From Phalacrocorax aristotelis (Eukaryota; Chordata; Aves; Suliformes; Phalacrocoracidae): a stretch of DNA of 64,000 nt. The stretch is from positions 12,613,690 to 12,677,689 of the forward strand of contig NC_134276.1 in NCBI RefSeq assembly GCF_949628215.1, in the 5' to 3' direction. The notes beneath the pieces are model-generated. The model saw only the letters and a list, made by a program, of their open reading frames with translations, did no database searches and was not told where the DNA came from. This document shows positions 12,501 to 22,860 of the stretch, one piece after another; the first letter of the stretch is position 1, and the number at the start of each line of letters is the position of its first letter. The translations under genes were made by a program, and so were the position numbers.

Positions 12501-14102
12501 TGGGTTTTTTTCTTCATGGCTTGGATTTGATAGTTCATAGAGCTGAATTAAGGTGATATGGTAGCTGCTTAAATGAACTGGAGGTACCACCACCATAGGA
12601 GGTAAGAACATGGCCCGATATCAAGCCACCTATTGGTCTTAAAAATCTCTTCCAGAAAAAAAAAGCACAAGTTAGAGGCTTGGTGCAGGGTGGCTGGTGA
12701 GATTCTGGAGGCTGTGTTGTGCTGCGGACCATACTGGAGAGCTGCTAGCATCACTTGCAGCCTAAACCAATGTGTTTGGCAGGGCAGCTAAGTAAAGCAT
12801 ACACTCCTCTGAAGCGCTGCAAGGAAAATGAGGAGGGACTGTAGGATGTGGTCCAAGGCACAGCATGTAGTAGGAGTCATAATGGAAAATATACTTCAAG
12901 GCCCATTTTACATGTTGCTTTCTAGAAGGGCAAATTGCATCCAGTAACTCTCCTCTCTACTATTTCAGATAGATGATCCAGAAAATGACCTGCATGAGAT
13001 GGTGCATGAAGCTGATATTGTTGGCACTGTGGCCAACCTTGGTGCAAATCAAGCCCTGACCTCTGACTACATGGGCTCCGGCTATGAGAGAGGGCTGCTC
13101 AATCCCAGCTTGCTCAATGAGGAGGATTTCCAGATGGCCACTTACACGCTCACAAACGCCGTCCCTCTGAGCCCGTCTCTGAGCAAAAGCTGGCACAGAG
13201 ACATTGAGAGGGTAGTGGAGCAAGCTCTGGTCCCTCACTGCTCCAAGAAGGATCACCTCTATCTCCTTGCAGGCGCGATTCCTTCCAGTGTCCAAGTTAA
13301 AGACAAGGTGTCAGTGCCAGAGACCCTCTGGCTGGCAGCCTGCTGTGATGCTCCAGAGGGCTGGTCCCTGGGACTAGTGAAGAAAATGAATGATGAAAAC
13401 AGCTTGGCAGACCTCATGGTGGGAGAGCTGGAGAAGCAGCTTCTAGCAGGTGTTCACTTGTTCAAGGGCAACTGTGGGGAAGACAACCAAAGCCAGGAGA
13501 AAATAAAAGCAATACTGCAAACTGTCAGTCAGATCCGCTCTGGAGAGCAAGTAGGAACAAGTGACAACCAGGAAACCAAAGACAGTGGCTTGGTGAGAAA
13601 AGTGGCTGGCATCATTGCTACCCCTTTCATCAAACTTCTGGAACTCCTCATCTACGTGTTTGTGGGGCTGGTGAAATTTGTGTTTTCTTTTCTGTGGCTC
13701 GTTATCAAGTGGGTTGGTGGTACAGTTCTGGATGGAATCTACAGCCTGTGGAATGGGGTGGTGTCCTACCTTAAAGCCATCAGCATGGTGCTCATCAGCA
13801 TCCCCTATGACATGGGAAGGGTCATTGCCAACATATTCCTGGGATTCCTGCAAATTGTTCAAGATGTGGCATTCCTCACCTACAGGATCCTGCGCATCCC
13901 TATGGGGTTTGTCCTTCACCTTGCTGCTTTCCCTTACCATTCCATCTGTGCCATTCCCTCTGTCCTCAAAGACATGGCCACCGGGATCGGGGGCACCTTC
14001 TCGCTGGTCATTGATGCCACAGCTGCACTTCTGCATGGCTTTTATTACTTGGCTGGTCACATAGTCAAACGGTGTGTCCCTAAAGGCTCCTCTGATGACT
14101 GA
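6263..14102 (+). CDS. ENDOD1: ENDOD1 gene, coding span (join 6263..6556, 12969..14102)
   Basis: Endonuclease domain-containing 1 protein. The two coding exons join in phase 0 across a 6.4-kb intron (CAG|GTAAGT ... TTTCAG|ATAGAT) to give 475 residues; mammalian ENDOD1 is about 500. Order of parts: signal peptide (about residues 1-20), DNA/RNA non-specific endonuclease-type domain (about 25-265), polar linker (about 268-306), and a hydrophobic C-terminal third (about 316-463) with several membrane-compatible helices. This order, phrases such as RFATLYSTKDKIP and TLTNAVPL, and the neighbouring SESN3 gene identify it as the orthologue and not just a family member. The nuclease family cleaves DNA and RNA with a DRGH motif and a metal-binding Asn; here the motif reads ERGL, so activity is doubtful. 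Published work links ENDOD1 to innate immunity and DNA repair, and that role is not visible here. Confidence 0.93.
7263..7280 (+). repeat. Poly(T) tract, 18 nt
   Basis: Eighteen consecutive T inside ENDOD1 intron 1. It could be the tail of a retroposed sequence on the complement, but no retropseudogene is recognisable next to it. Confidence 0.9.
8382..8399 (+). repeat. Poly(A) tract, 18 nt
   Basis: Eighteen consecutive A following CTAACTC. It could be a retroposon tail, but I recognise no source gene upstream of it. Confidence 0.9.
11611..11655 (+). repeat. Tandem duplication, 23-bp unit, two copies
   Basis: AGGTTCAGACTATTAATGAC at 11,611 is followed by ATT and then repeated from 11,634 with one difference (ACTACTAAT). 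The high identity suggests a fairly recent local duplication by slippage. Confidence 0.85.
12000..12491 (+). repeat. Probable solo LTR or LTR relic
   Basis: The last 157 bases match the relic at 1-150, sharing the CAGTAA-TAAT-AAGTG phrase, the TTGCCGTCAAA-CTTGTTAA run and a terminal GTGACA. Upstream are a TATAAA-like sequence (about 12,151) and an AATAAT-type polyadenylation-like stretch (about 12,344), the order expected in U3-R-U5. The 5' boundary and target-site duplication could not be fixed, so the start is approximate. No internal retroviral sequence follows. Confidence 0.4.
12969..14102 (+). CDS. ENDOD1: ENDOD1 coding exon 2 (residues 99-475, with stop)
   Basis: The exon begins after TTTCAG with IDDPENDLHE, in phase with exon 1, and ends at TGA 14,100-14,102. 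It carries the nuclease core: SGYERGLLNPS (residues 135-145), where the family has DRGH; Asn161 in TLTNAVPL, the expected metal ligand; and the WHRDIE helix with Glu178. The expected catalytic His is Leu141 (CTG, 13,095-13,097). PETLWLAACC and GNCG follow, the latter near the end of the globular domain. A charged linker (about residues 268-306) leads to hydrophobic segments from IIATPFIKLLELLIYVFVGL onward, interrupted by short polar turns, which suggests membrane insertion or hairpins. The tail KRCVPKGSSDD is polar. The linker looks shorter than in mammals. Confidence 0.93.
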   Translation: MDDPENDLHEMVHEADIVGTVANLGANQALTSDYMGSGYERGLLNPSLLNEEDFQMATYTLTNAVPLSPSLSKSWHRDIERVVEQALVPHCSKKDHLYLLAGAIPSSVQVKDKVSVPETLWLAACCDAPEGWSLGLVKKMNDENSLADLMVGELEKQLLAGVHLFKGNCGEDNQSQEKIKAILQTVSQIRSGEQVGTSDNQETKDSGLVRKVAGIIATPFIKLLELLIYVFVGLVKFVFSFLWLVIKWVGGTVLDGIYSLWNGVVSYLKAISMVLISIPYDMGRVIANIFLGFLQIVQDVAFLTYRILRIPMGFVLHLAAFPYHSICAIPSVLKDMATGIGGTFSLVIDATAALLHGFYYLAGHIVKRCVPKGSSDD

Positions 14103-17100
14103 TGCGGGCGGAAATCAAGGCTGCAAAGACATGGAGTGAAGGAGGAGTGGGGCAATGAAGATACGTGGCCATACGCTCTCAATTCTGTTCTGGTATTTAT
14201 TGTAGTGACATTAATAATAATGAACCAATGGGGGAGTAACAGGGAAGGCCGAGGTAACATTGCTGGGGGCACCACCATTGTAATTCAAGTTCTGTCTTTT
14301 GTGAAGTGTTCGGATTTATTGGTGCAGGCCACAAAGTTTCTGTGATTTGCACATGTCAGGATGCTTCCTCTTAGCACGTGGGAGACGTGCTAAATGTGGT
14401 ATGGGGTTGTTTCTTTCTGGCAAAGACAACAGTGAGACCTATGCAGGGGCAGAGAGCTCCACAGAAGCCCATCCCTGCTGGGGAGGAGGTGGTGGTTGGG
14501 GCACAATTTTAGGTACAGAGGGTTTTCTGGGACCTGGAGAAGGGAAAAGGAGGTGAGGGTGCAAGGATTTGGGGCTGGGAAATGGTAGGGAGCAAGGAGG
14601 GATGGGGACGAGGTCCTGCTGTTGGTTGCACTGCTCATTGCACCAGGGTCCCCACTGGTGGAAGGGATGCAACTGGGTGTATCTCATAGTCCTCAGGCTT
14701 TTCCAGGCAGCTGAAATCATGTGGATCTTGCTGTGAGGAAAGACCTGCTGCCTGTTCTTTCTCATCGTGGGAGAACATTTTCCCTTAGCCATACCAAGGT
14801 CACCTTCCCCCAACCCTTCCTTGCTCTCTGGTGACTACTGAAGGTCTAAGGCCTGAAGCTTCAAGACATGGCATTCCATGATGGTCTAAGCCCCTGAAGG
14901 TCTCAGCCCTGAAGCCTTTGTGCCTGCTACAAAGCCCAGCAGTGCCCGGGAGTCATGCTTTTGGCTTTGAATCAGCTGCCACCTGCCCTGCCTCCCTTGA
15001 GAGCTGACAGCTCCCCAAGCACACAGCAGTATTTACATGCCTGAGGTCTCCACAAGATGATGCCCAGGCTGGGGATGGCTAACACCACAGCTGTCCTTCT
15101 GGGACTTGTTTTGAAAGCCCAGCCTGCAGAGGGAAAAATGATCCTCCTGGGTTTCCTTCTAGGGCAAAAGAAAAGCAGCTCTGCCCTTCCTACTGGTCTG
15201 GGTCGGCGACAGGGACATCCTTACAGAGGGAATATGGGAGAGAAGATGCATGGGGAGCAAGGGGAAAATCCCCTTGCTGCTTTTGCATGGGTTGATTTGG
15301 TGTTTTGATAGCCCCACATGGCGGTGGGGCCAGAGTGCGGCAGGGCCAGCCCCAGGCAGGGCAGGTAGGTCGCCTCAGTCCTGTGCTGGGAGTGAAGCTG
15401 GCTGGAGAGACATCGAGGAGGGGAGTCCTGCAAAGGGGAGGAAAAGGCAGAGGGAGCAGGACACTTGTGGAGAGTTGCTTACATTTGGAGGTCCTGGTAG
15501 CACTCATGGCAGGGGACTCTGCTGCCTGGGAGAGGAGAAAGGTCTGTGTGGCTGTCGCAGCTGCAGGGACCAGCACAACCAAGCTCAACATGAGCCTTAG
15601 CAGCAACAGCTTTTGCTGGTTGTTTCCCTTCCCTGTTCAAATTTGGAAACCTGGAGGAGGGAAAAAGCAGTTGCATTGCCCCCTTCTCCCATGGGGACTA
15701 TGGACTGTCAGGTAGGACGAGAGGCAGAAGGGGGATATGAGGCACAGTGTTTGTTTTGCTGTGTAAATACCCTCCTGGTGAGCCCATGCACTGCTGGACG
15801 CACTTATGTGGGAGGGTGACCCAATCCCTCTTCTGCACCACTCATCCTCCGTGCTCGCTCCCCGTCACCCCTTCTCCCAAGCAGTGTGAGCCAGGACCCC
15901 TGACATCTGGGACACTGGAGCCGGGGTGCAGGCAGGAGCTTTGCAGGGAACCATCAGGGGTTTGTACTCAGACGAGGGGCACAGGGACACCCACCGCTGC
16001 TGGAGGAGGGCACAGGGGTGCTGCCCTTCCACAGGGCTCAGCTCAGCAAGGGGCTTTATGTCTCTTGGTGCAGCTGCCTGCAGAACAGAGGCTCCTGATC
16101 TCTGCAGCATTTGCTCTGGCTCGACTCCCAGATGGGAGGATGGGTCCTGCCCTTCACACCCACCTCTGTCCCCCGCTCCAGCGTCAGGTTGGTTGTGGAC
16201 CTCTGATCTGTCATAGCACCCCATAGGAGTCCCAGGGGTGAGCAAGCCGGTGCTGCCGTCCCTGGGGGGGACCCAGCGGTGCTGTGTTGCTGGTGGCCAG
16301 TCCTGGGTTGAAGACAGCCCAATTACTCAATGCAGCAGCTTTGCTGCCTCGCACTGCTCACGGCAGGGCTGAGCTGGGCAGGGATGGATTCAGGGGGATA
16401 AAGGAGATTGAGCTGGTTCATGGCTGTGGCAGAGGGTTGTTTCCTTAGCTCAGGGACTGTGTTCCATGCAACCAGCTGTGTGGGCACACCCCAGACCAGC
16501 ACACCCTGGCCAGGCGGCACCCCGTTTGGCAGCGATGCTAGTGGCATCGATGGGGATGAAGTGGGGAGGTGGTGGACTGAGAAGGGACAGAGTACAACGG
16601 CTCACCTCACCCTTTGTGGGCCATGGCTGGTTCATGGAGAAAGATAGGCCACCTGTCAAACAGCGCTGGCGTTGTCCAAAAGGAAAGGCAGCTTTTGTGT
16701 GCCAACTTGAGTCTAACTGGGTGAAGGCTGTGGTGTTTACAAATACCTCCTTTGCCTTGGAGATGTTGGTACAGGGATTTCGGGTGCAAGGGGCAAGGTC
16801 CATGTTGCTGCTCCCAGCAGGCAAACAGCAGCCTGCAGATGCTCTCCAAACCAAACTTTGCATCTTTTCCTACTGAAACATGCCTTCCCTGCTGCAGAGC
16901 CAGACGTGGAGCTTGTTTCTCACTCCTTCGCAGGACCCTGTCCCAAACCCAGCACTTCTCTCGGACTACATGGCAGCCAGCTCAGGTCCCAGGAGCTGCC
17001 AGGGTGCAGTGACAGGGGCACCAGCCTGCTGGACACAGGGTCCCCAGCAGCCTCTGAAGGCATGTGTGGTGGCAGCAGCTTTCAAGTGCAGCCCAAGCAC

Positions 17101-17790
17101 TGGGGAGGAGGCAGCTGTGCCCCCCTGCAGCTGCCTGTCTTGTGCCTTCTGCATGGCCTTGTGTCTGACCCCACTTAGCTGTGCGGTGCTGCACACAGCC
17201 GGTGATGCACTTTTCAGGGGTCCTGCACCCAGAGCAGCTGCCCCACACCTTAACCCAGAAGCCTCTGTATCCCAGCCCCACAAACACCTCCAGCGCGCTC
17301 CCATTGCAGTGATGTGGAAGCTCGTGTGCGGAGAGGCAGCAAAGCTGAGATGCCTCGGGAGGTCTGCGCTGCCACTTCTCCATCACCATCGCCACTCAGC
17401 CTAGCTCGGGTCAGGCCAGCAGGTCTCCGTGCTGCAACCGGGTCTTCTGACCGCAGGTGGAGAGTCCTTGAAATCTAAGGGGCTGCAGCACTGTAGGATT
17501 TGGGCAGATGTGGAACAGTATTACTAAAAATCATCTTAACGTGCTCAGATTTCAAATGCTAAGAACTGCAACCAGCACGGGGCATTTTTCTTCTGTGCTG
17601 CTTGTCTGAGCAGATGATGGGAAATCTGCCTCAAACACTGAGCAATTATCACAGAACAAGCAACATCCTGCTACAAACTAACTATTGTTTGAGATTATTC
17701 TTATCTGGGCATGATTTATGGCTTGTGAGCTTTACTCTCTCCTTGGAAACATATGGCTTTCACAAAATAAAAGTTACTTTTCCAAAGAGG
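14103..17790 (+). other. ENDOD1: Probable ENDOD1 3' UTR
   Basis: Non-coding sequence after the ENDOD1 stop. Mammalian ENDOD1 mRNAs have a 3' UTR of several kilobases. The first canonical AATAAA on the + strand that I find after the stop is at 17,766-17,771, about 3.7 kb downstream. The stretch from about 15,000 to 17,450 is notably GC-rich and full of overlapping open frames in several phases, none like a known protein. The 3' end is inferred; an earlier non-canonical site is possible. Confidence 0.4.
17766..17771 (+). terminator. ENDOD1: Candidate ENDOD1 polyadenylation signal AATAAA
   Basis: Canonical hexamer inside CACAAAATAAAAGTTAC, with a moderately T/G-rich stretch about 30-50 bases downstream (CACGTTTCTGTCACAG). 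It is chosen because it is the first canonical signal after the stop codon. Confidence 0.35.
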
Positions 17791-18364
17791 GGCTAGTATC
17801 ACGTTTCTGTCACAGTTGCAAACAAGATAATGCCAGCCGGGGCACCCTGACTGATCAACAAAGCACCAGGAGCACAGTTGTTCTTTGTTACGGGTTGACA
17901 TCTGATATTAATGTCCCTTTAGTGCTTTTAAAACACCTTTCCTCTCTCAAAGCCCTTTAAAAGAGTCAATTCATTAAGCTGCAGAATATGTAAGATAAAA
18001 GCTGGGGGGGGTGCAGGCAGTGAATTTAGCTCTGTGTGTGCCACAAGAGAGGGAGAAGAGATGTTTTCTTCTTTTGAGATGTGGTTATACCTGGGGTGCA
18101 GCACGATGGCTGGTTTGGATACAGAAAAATCATATCATGGCAGGGTGATTCTTTGTAGCTGATGGGGAGAAACTCCCTCTTGTGTGATGCTGTTCCCTTA
18201 ACTGGTTTTATCACATCTTTAGAAGGAAAACAAACACTTCCTAAAGGTGGCTGTTTTCCTCCACTGACAGTATAGAGATCCTGGGATGAGTAAACCAGAT
18301 GTTGGCACCTGCATTTTGCAGGTACCTCTTTGAGCAGATGAACCCCTCCAGCGCAGTCTGCGTT
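17791..18364. other. Intergenic, nothing recognised
   Basis: No gene or clear repeat, apart from a short G run near 18,004. It lies between the probable end of ENDOD1 and a CR1 tail fragment. Confidence 0.5.
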
Positions 18365-18520
18365 CCTCACAGGTCTGCAGGAATTGCCAAGACACTGGAA
18401 GAGGTTGCCCAGGGAAGCTGTGGATGCCTCATCATTGGAAGCATTCAAGGTCAGGTTGGACAGTGCTTTGAGCAGCCCAATCTAGTGGAAGGCATCCCTG
18501 CCTCATCCAGATCACCCAAC
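18365..18520 (+). repeat. CR1 LINE 3' fragment
   Basis: The run CACTGGAAGAGGTTGCCCAG, followed by GGAAGCTGTGGATGCC, ATTGGAAGCATTCAAGGTCA, GGTTGGACAGTGCTTTGAGC and CATCCCTGCC, is the well-known end of CR1 ORF2 and 3' UTR, on the + strand. The terminal octamer repeats are missing or eroded. It is a short, 5'-truncated relic. Confidence 0.8.
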
Positions 18521-18814
18521 ACTCCGACACAGGGGTCTCTGTGCACCTCGACATAATCTTTGTCTCTGCTGCATTCCCCTGGGGCTGGGCACTGGTAACA
18601 GCGGAGGGGCTCAGCAACCCTGGCAGCATGGCCCCTCGGTCACAGCCCTGGGCTCAGGTCCCCTGGGTGGCACCTCTGCTGCCATTGCACGTTTTGGAGC
18701 TGCTCACCCCTGTGTGGAGCTCCATTGCTGGCTCAGTACCTCCCTCTGGCCAGGGAGCTGCTCCAGTTTGTCAGGGAACTGATGCAGTGAAAAGCCGAAA
18801 TCAGGACTCAGTAG

Positions 18815-19465
18815 TCTGAACAACTATTAAGCAGGTATTCTTTACTGCAGCGCTGGACACACAGGGGATCACTCCTAATGTGCATCCCGCAAGTCATGAT
18901 GGACAAAGCTTATATTGCTCAGTTATATACATATGCATTAGATTTCCTGGAACTAATTATAATACTTGCATCTTAATTACCCATGTGTTTTAAGTCCCTT
19001 CTTCCACATATGGTCAGGAGTTGGCCCATCGAGTAATCTTGTCACAGTGTATTGCAAGGTGTGTGTTCTGACCCTTATCTAGATGGAGATGTCCTTTGTT
19101 CCTTTTGTCTTGGTTTGACCGGCACCTGCTGCTAGGTGTTTGCATCCCTCCAGGACGTTCCCCATCAGGCTTGCCAAGACTATGTCCTTGAGTGCATTCT
19201 TGCCCTTACAGCAGTGGCAGTCATGAGGCTGTTGTGTGTTTGTCCTGGGTGCTTCTGAGTGGAACCTCAGGGATCATGAGGTGGTTTCCAGACAGCAGTT
19301 TGGTAGTTCTGCAGTGTCCTTATCTTTATGGTTCTGTACATCTGGGTCGTAAGTCTTGTTTAGGTGCTTCTTGTCATGAAGCCTTTCTGACTCCCCCAAA
19401 GCAACAGGTTTTAGTCACAACAGCTCTAAGTCTATAAGAACTGAATCATCCTTGTTCACAGGTTA
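18815..19465 (-). repeat. Probable solo LTR in reverse orientation
   Basis: The start (GGTATTCTTTACTGCAGCGC, then TGGACACACAGGGGATCACT) is like the complement of the R-U5 boundary in avian endogenous-retrovirus LTRs, followed by an A/T-rich part (CTTATATTGCTCAGTTATAT) and a longer U3-like region. It ends near GTTCACA at about 19,461. There is no gag, pol or env sequence. The boundaries and a target-site duplication could not be confirmed, and the call rests on overall resemblance. Confidence 0.35.
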
Positions 19466-22400
19466 CCTCTCCAGTGTAGTCAGTGCCAGAAAATAGAAGA
19501 AGTATTGGAAAATAAATGCCAGTGTAACTTGTTTGGGCAGGAAGGATTGCATGGGAGCAAGGAGTGTGAGGTGCGCCTGGGGTGTCTGTGTTGGTGAGGT
19601 TGCGATCCCGTGGGTTCGGCACAGGACGATTGCTCTTCACTGCAGGGTCTCCCAGGCTGTTGGACTTCCTTCGGTTTGGGAATGGGTCTCACACTGGGTA
19701 ACCTCTGCCATTGATTTCCACAGAACTGGTGTTTCCAGCCGAGCAGAGAGGCCTACAGGTTTTCCAGCAGTGTTAGTGTTACAGCTGGTTGGAAAATCTC
19801 CAGGGAAATATATCCTGTCAGAACAGGCTGATTTATCAAACAGGGTTCTTTTCCTGGCAGTTTGCCATTTTTAGTGGAAAAGATTTTTCAGGTCCAGGCT
19901 GGAACGAGGACCAGAATCAGCCAAGAGCAGCCTAGGGTCTGGATTAGAGGTTTGGACATGGACATTCAGCACCTGCTCCTGCCTAAAGCCAGGCCTGACA
20001 CATGAATGTGGCTGTCTTCATCTCAGAGGAGTGCCCTTACAGCTGTGGCTCATCTTAGCTTATGTCTCATTTTGTCCCATTTGTAAGGGTGAAAAAAACC
20101 TGTTTCCTTTCCAAAAATACTGAAACTGTGACTTTTCCTGGGAGGTAGAAGCCGTTTTCCACTGAGCCAGGAGCAAAGTTGCCTGCAAAGCTGAAGCAGT
20201 GGCTTCAAATTCCTTTGCAGTAGCATCTTTATTAATAACTTGAGGTTTAAACTAATTTAACATGGTGGAGGAGGGACATTTGGAGCAGATGTCACTGTGT
20301 GTTTACTGCTGTGATAGTGCAGATTTTGCCAAACTGCCCAGTGTCTGCTTGTAGAAGACGGTTATCGACCAAAGCCAGGAGCTGCAGCAGGCGGGCAGGA
20401 CGATGCTAGTGGGCAGGGGAGGAACCATGGGAGCTCCTTGATGGTGGGAGAAGAGCAACAGATGGATGGGATGTTTCAAACCAAGTGGCTGGTAGCTAAA
20501 TAGTGAAGAATAGTGGCTGAGAAAGTCTCTGCTTGGTCCTGACACCAATGAACTTCTGAGATGAGTGGAGCAGCTCCTGAGGGATGATTCGATAGACTCA
20601 GGCAGACATTGCTTTCTGGATTTGTATGCCAAGTGTAGGCATTTAAAATCTCTTCTCTGCAGGACTCCCTCCATTCAGTGTAATTATCTCACTAGACTTT
20701 CACCTGGGCACCTCAGCTGGATGTCTAAAGCTGGGGCCAATGAAGCTTAGTTGGGGTTTGTGGCTGATGGGGCTTGTCGCACCTGTGGAGACCTTTGAGG
20801 TGTCCCTTGACGTGGGTCGCCCAGGTGGTTGTACAGGTGGGCTGGTCTTTCCCACAGCCCCTTGGAAGGCTCTTGGGCTGCTAAGTCCTTCCATGCAGGT
20901 AGGAATGATACCAGGGGCTGATGCCTCCTGAGGGCTGCTGGAAACAACCCCCAGTGCTCGCAGCCACACTCGGTGGTGGGGTTTGTGTGTGGTCCTGCTC
21001 AACAGATGGGATTAACCACCATATGTGCCTCAAGACCTACGAGTTGGCCTGACCTGTGTGGGGTGATCCCACCCCCCAAAGAACTTGGCCTACAGTTTTC
21101 TGAGTTCATGAAAAATGTGCATATTTGTGGGGTGGCTGAGTGCATCCTTCACCCTCAGGCATCTGCAGGCTGTAACTATACACCTTTGCACTGTGGGTGA
21201 TGATAGCCTGCACTTGAAAAGAACACTGCACTCTGCAAAACTGAGAGGAGTTATTTGATGTGGAGCAAAGGGGCTGCCTTCTCAGGGACCTGTGAGACCA
21301 TGTTGCGCAGTGGCTGGAGAAGAGGTTTGAATGGTAACAATTAGTGTCCTGGTGTCAGAGAGGTCCAAATGATCTCTGAGGTTCATCATCCCACCAGTAG
21401 ACAGTTAAGGAGAAAGGGTGACAACTCCGGTGCTGGGTGTCATCAAGGACTAGGGAACAGGCACTTGGGCTACAGCGATGGAGGATAGTTTTGCCCATAC
21501 CCAGATCCTGTAATGCCACAGATCACCCCCCCCCAGCCCAGTCAGAGGGGGTTTTGGTGGAGTGGGATGTGTCTGGGAACCTGGTACGTGGCCTTTATTT
21601 CTCTCAGGAGCGTATTCAAAGTCTCTCCCTTTGTCCATCGCCTGCTCCCAGCCGTGAGTAGATGTAGGTGTTCAGCACCAAGCACATTCCTGCAAAGTGT
21701 GCTGCCGGCACTGCTGGGACTCTGGGGGACACAGCACTGAGGTTCTGGACCTCTGCGGCGGTGAGGATTTGTACTCTGGTCTACTGATTATACCTGGTAA
21801 GATGCCTCCAGCTGAGCTGCTTCTGTTCCTGTTCTTTGCATTTTTCTTGTTTTATTATTTTTCAGCAGGAAAACCGAAAGAAAACCCTAGGGATTAGCTT
21901 AAATCTAATAAAAAATGTTTTCAGCTGATCTTTTCAGTATCACTGTGCTGTACTGCGTATGTGAGCTGGAGTTTAATCTTCTGCGAGCTGAACACTGCAA
22001 ACCCACTGTTTCCTGTGACGCGGAGGGTGGAGGCGGATCAGACTCCCCCAGGAGATGATTCAGGGCAGATGTCACCCTCTGGTGGAGTCTCTCCATCTCT
22101 CCATCGGTTGCAGAGGAAGCCAGGACAGATTAGCTAGGTAATTTAGCAAGACAAATTAAAAGCCTGTATTCAGGCAGCATCATCTCCCCAGCCCAGCTCT
22201 TATCCTCCTGGTGCTTTGAGTGCATCACGAGAGACACCATGCCATGAGGACAACACGGGAGATTTGGGCTGGGCTGAAACTAAACCATCCTCTGCAGGCT
22301 CACACACCGCAGCAGCAAACTGCTGGGGAACTCATTCCTGGGCAAGTCAAAGCTGAATGTTGCAGGTTGTGACTCGTAAACAACAACGGTTTTGGCTGAA

Positions 22401-22860
22401 ATCACATTTTGTTGTATTTTCTGGATGCAGTTTTTGGCAACATTTCATACCCTGGACATGTCGATACGCTAAACACTAGCCCCACGCAGGAGGAGGAGGA
22501 GGCCTCCCCTTCTGCAAAAGCACTTCCCTGAAGATCGGAACCATTCAAGTTTTGCTCCAAGGGCCTGAAGAAAGCTCGAGGACAAAATGCAGATGCAGAG
22601 GATTGGTTTTAATTTAGCAGGAAATACAAATCCAGTGATTATCGTCTTTTACACTTTGAAAAGCTTAAAAAAAAATCAGTTATGCTTACATGAGCTCATT
22701 AGCATGATGAATGATGTTATTTATAACATCTATAATTCTAGCTTGGATTTGTAGAGCCTCTGCTCTGCTGTCCAGGTGTCTCACCGGGTTGCTCCATCAT
22801 GATCAAATTAATAGTTATTGGGGGCAGTTTGCATGCTCCCACGTGGCCTGTGTTTTGGGC
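19466..22860. other. Intergenic region, nothing recognised
   Basis: Open frames here are below about 125 codons and unlike known proteins. A + strand AATAAA occurs at about 21,909 and could be a distal end for ENDOD1, but there is no supporting transcript evidence. An AT-rich patch (about 22,370-22,760) separates this region from the GC-rich block to its right. Confidence 0.5.

Larger units (their letters stand above)
6557..12968 (+). other. ENDOD1: ENDOD1 intron 1
   Basis: A 6,412-bp phase-0 intron bounded by GTAAGT and TTTCAG. It contains an 18-T run (7,263-7,280), an 18-A run (8,382-8,399), a 23-bp tandem duplication (11,611-11,655) and an LTR relic ending at 12,491. The reading frames within it are short and unlike known proteins, and I see no further exon. 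Confidence 0.85.

Noticed and set aside
13443-14060. 205-codon open frame antisense to ENDOD1 exon 2
   Set aside because: It is a shadow of the strongly coding + strand frame; the translation is rich in His, Asp and Gln, as expected from a reversed hydrophobic coding region.
15190-17404. Cluster of overlapping 110-170-codon frames downstream of ENDOD1
   Set aside because: All phases and both strands are open together, the signature of GC-rich non-coding DNA. The region fits the ENDOD1 3' UTR and flank.
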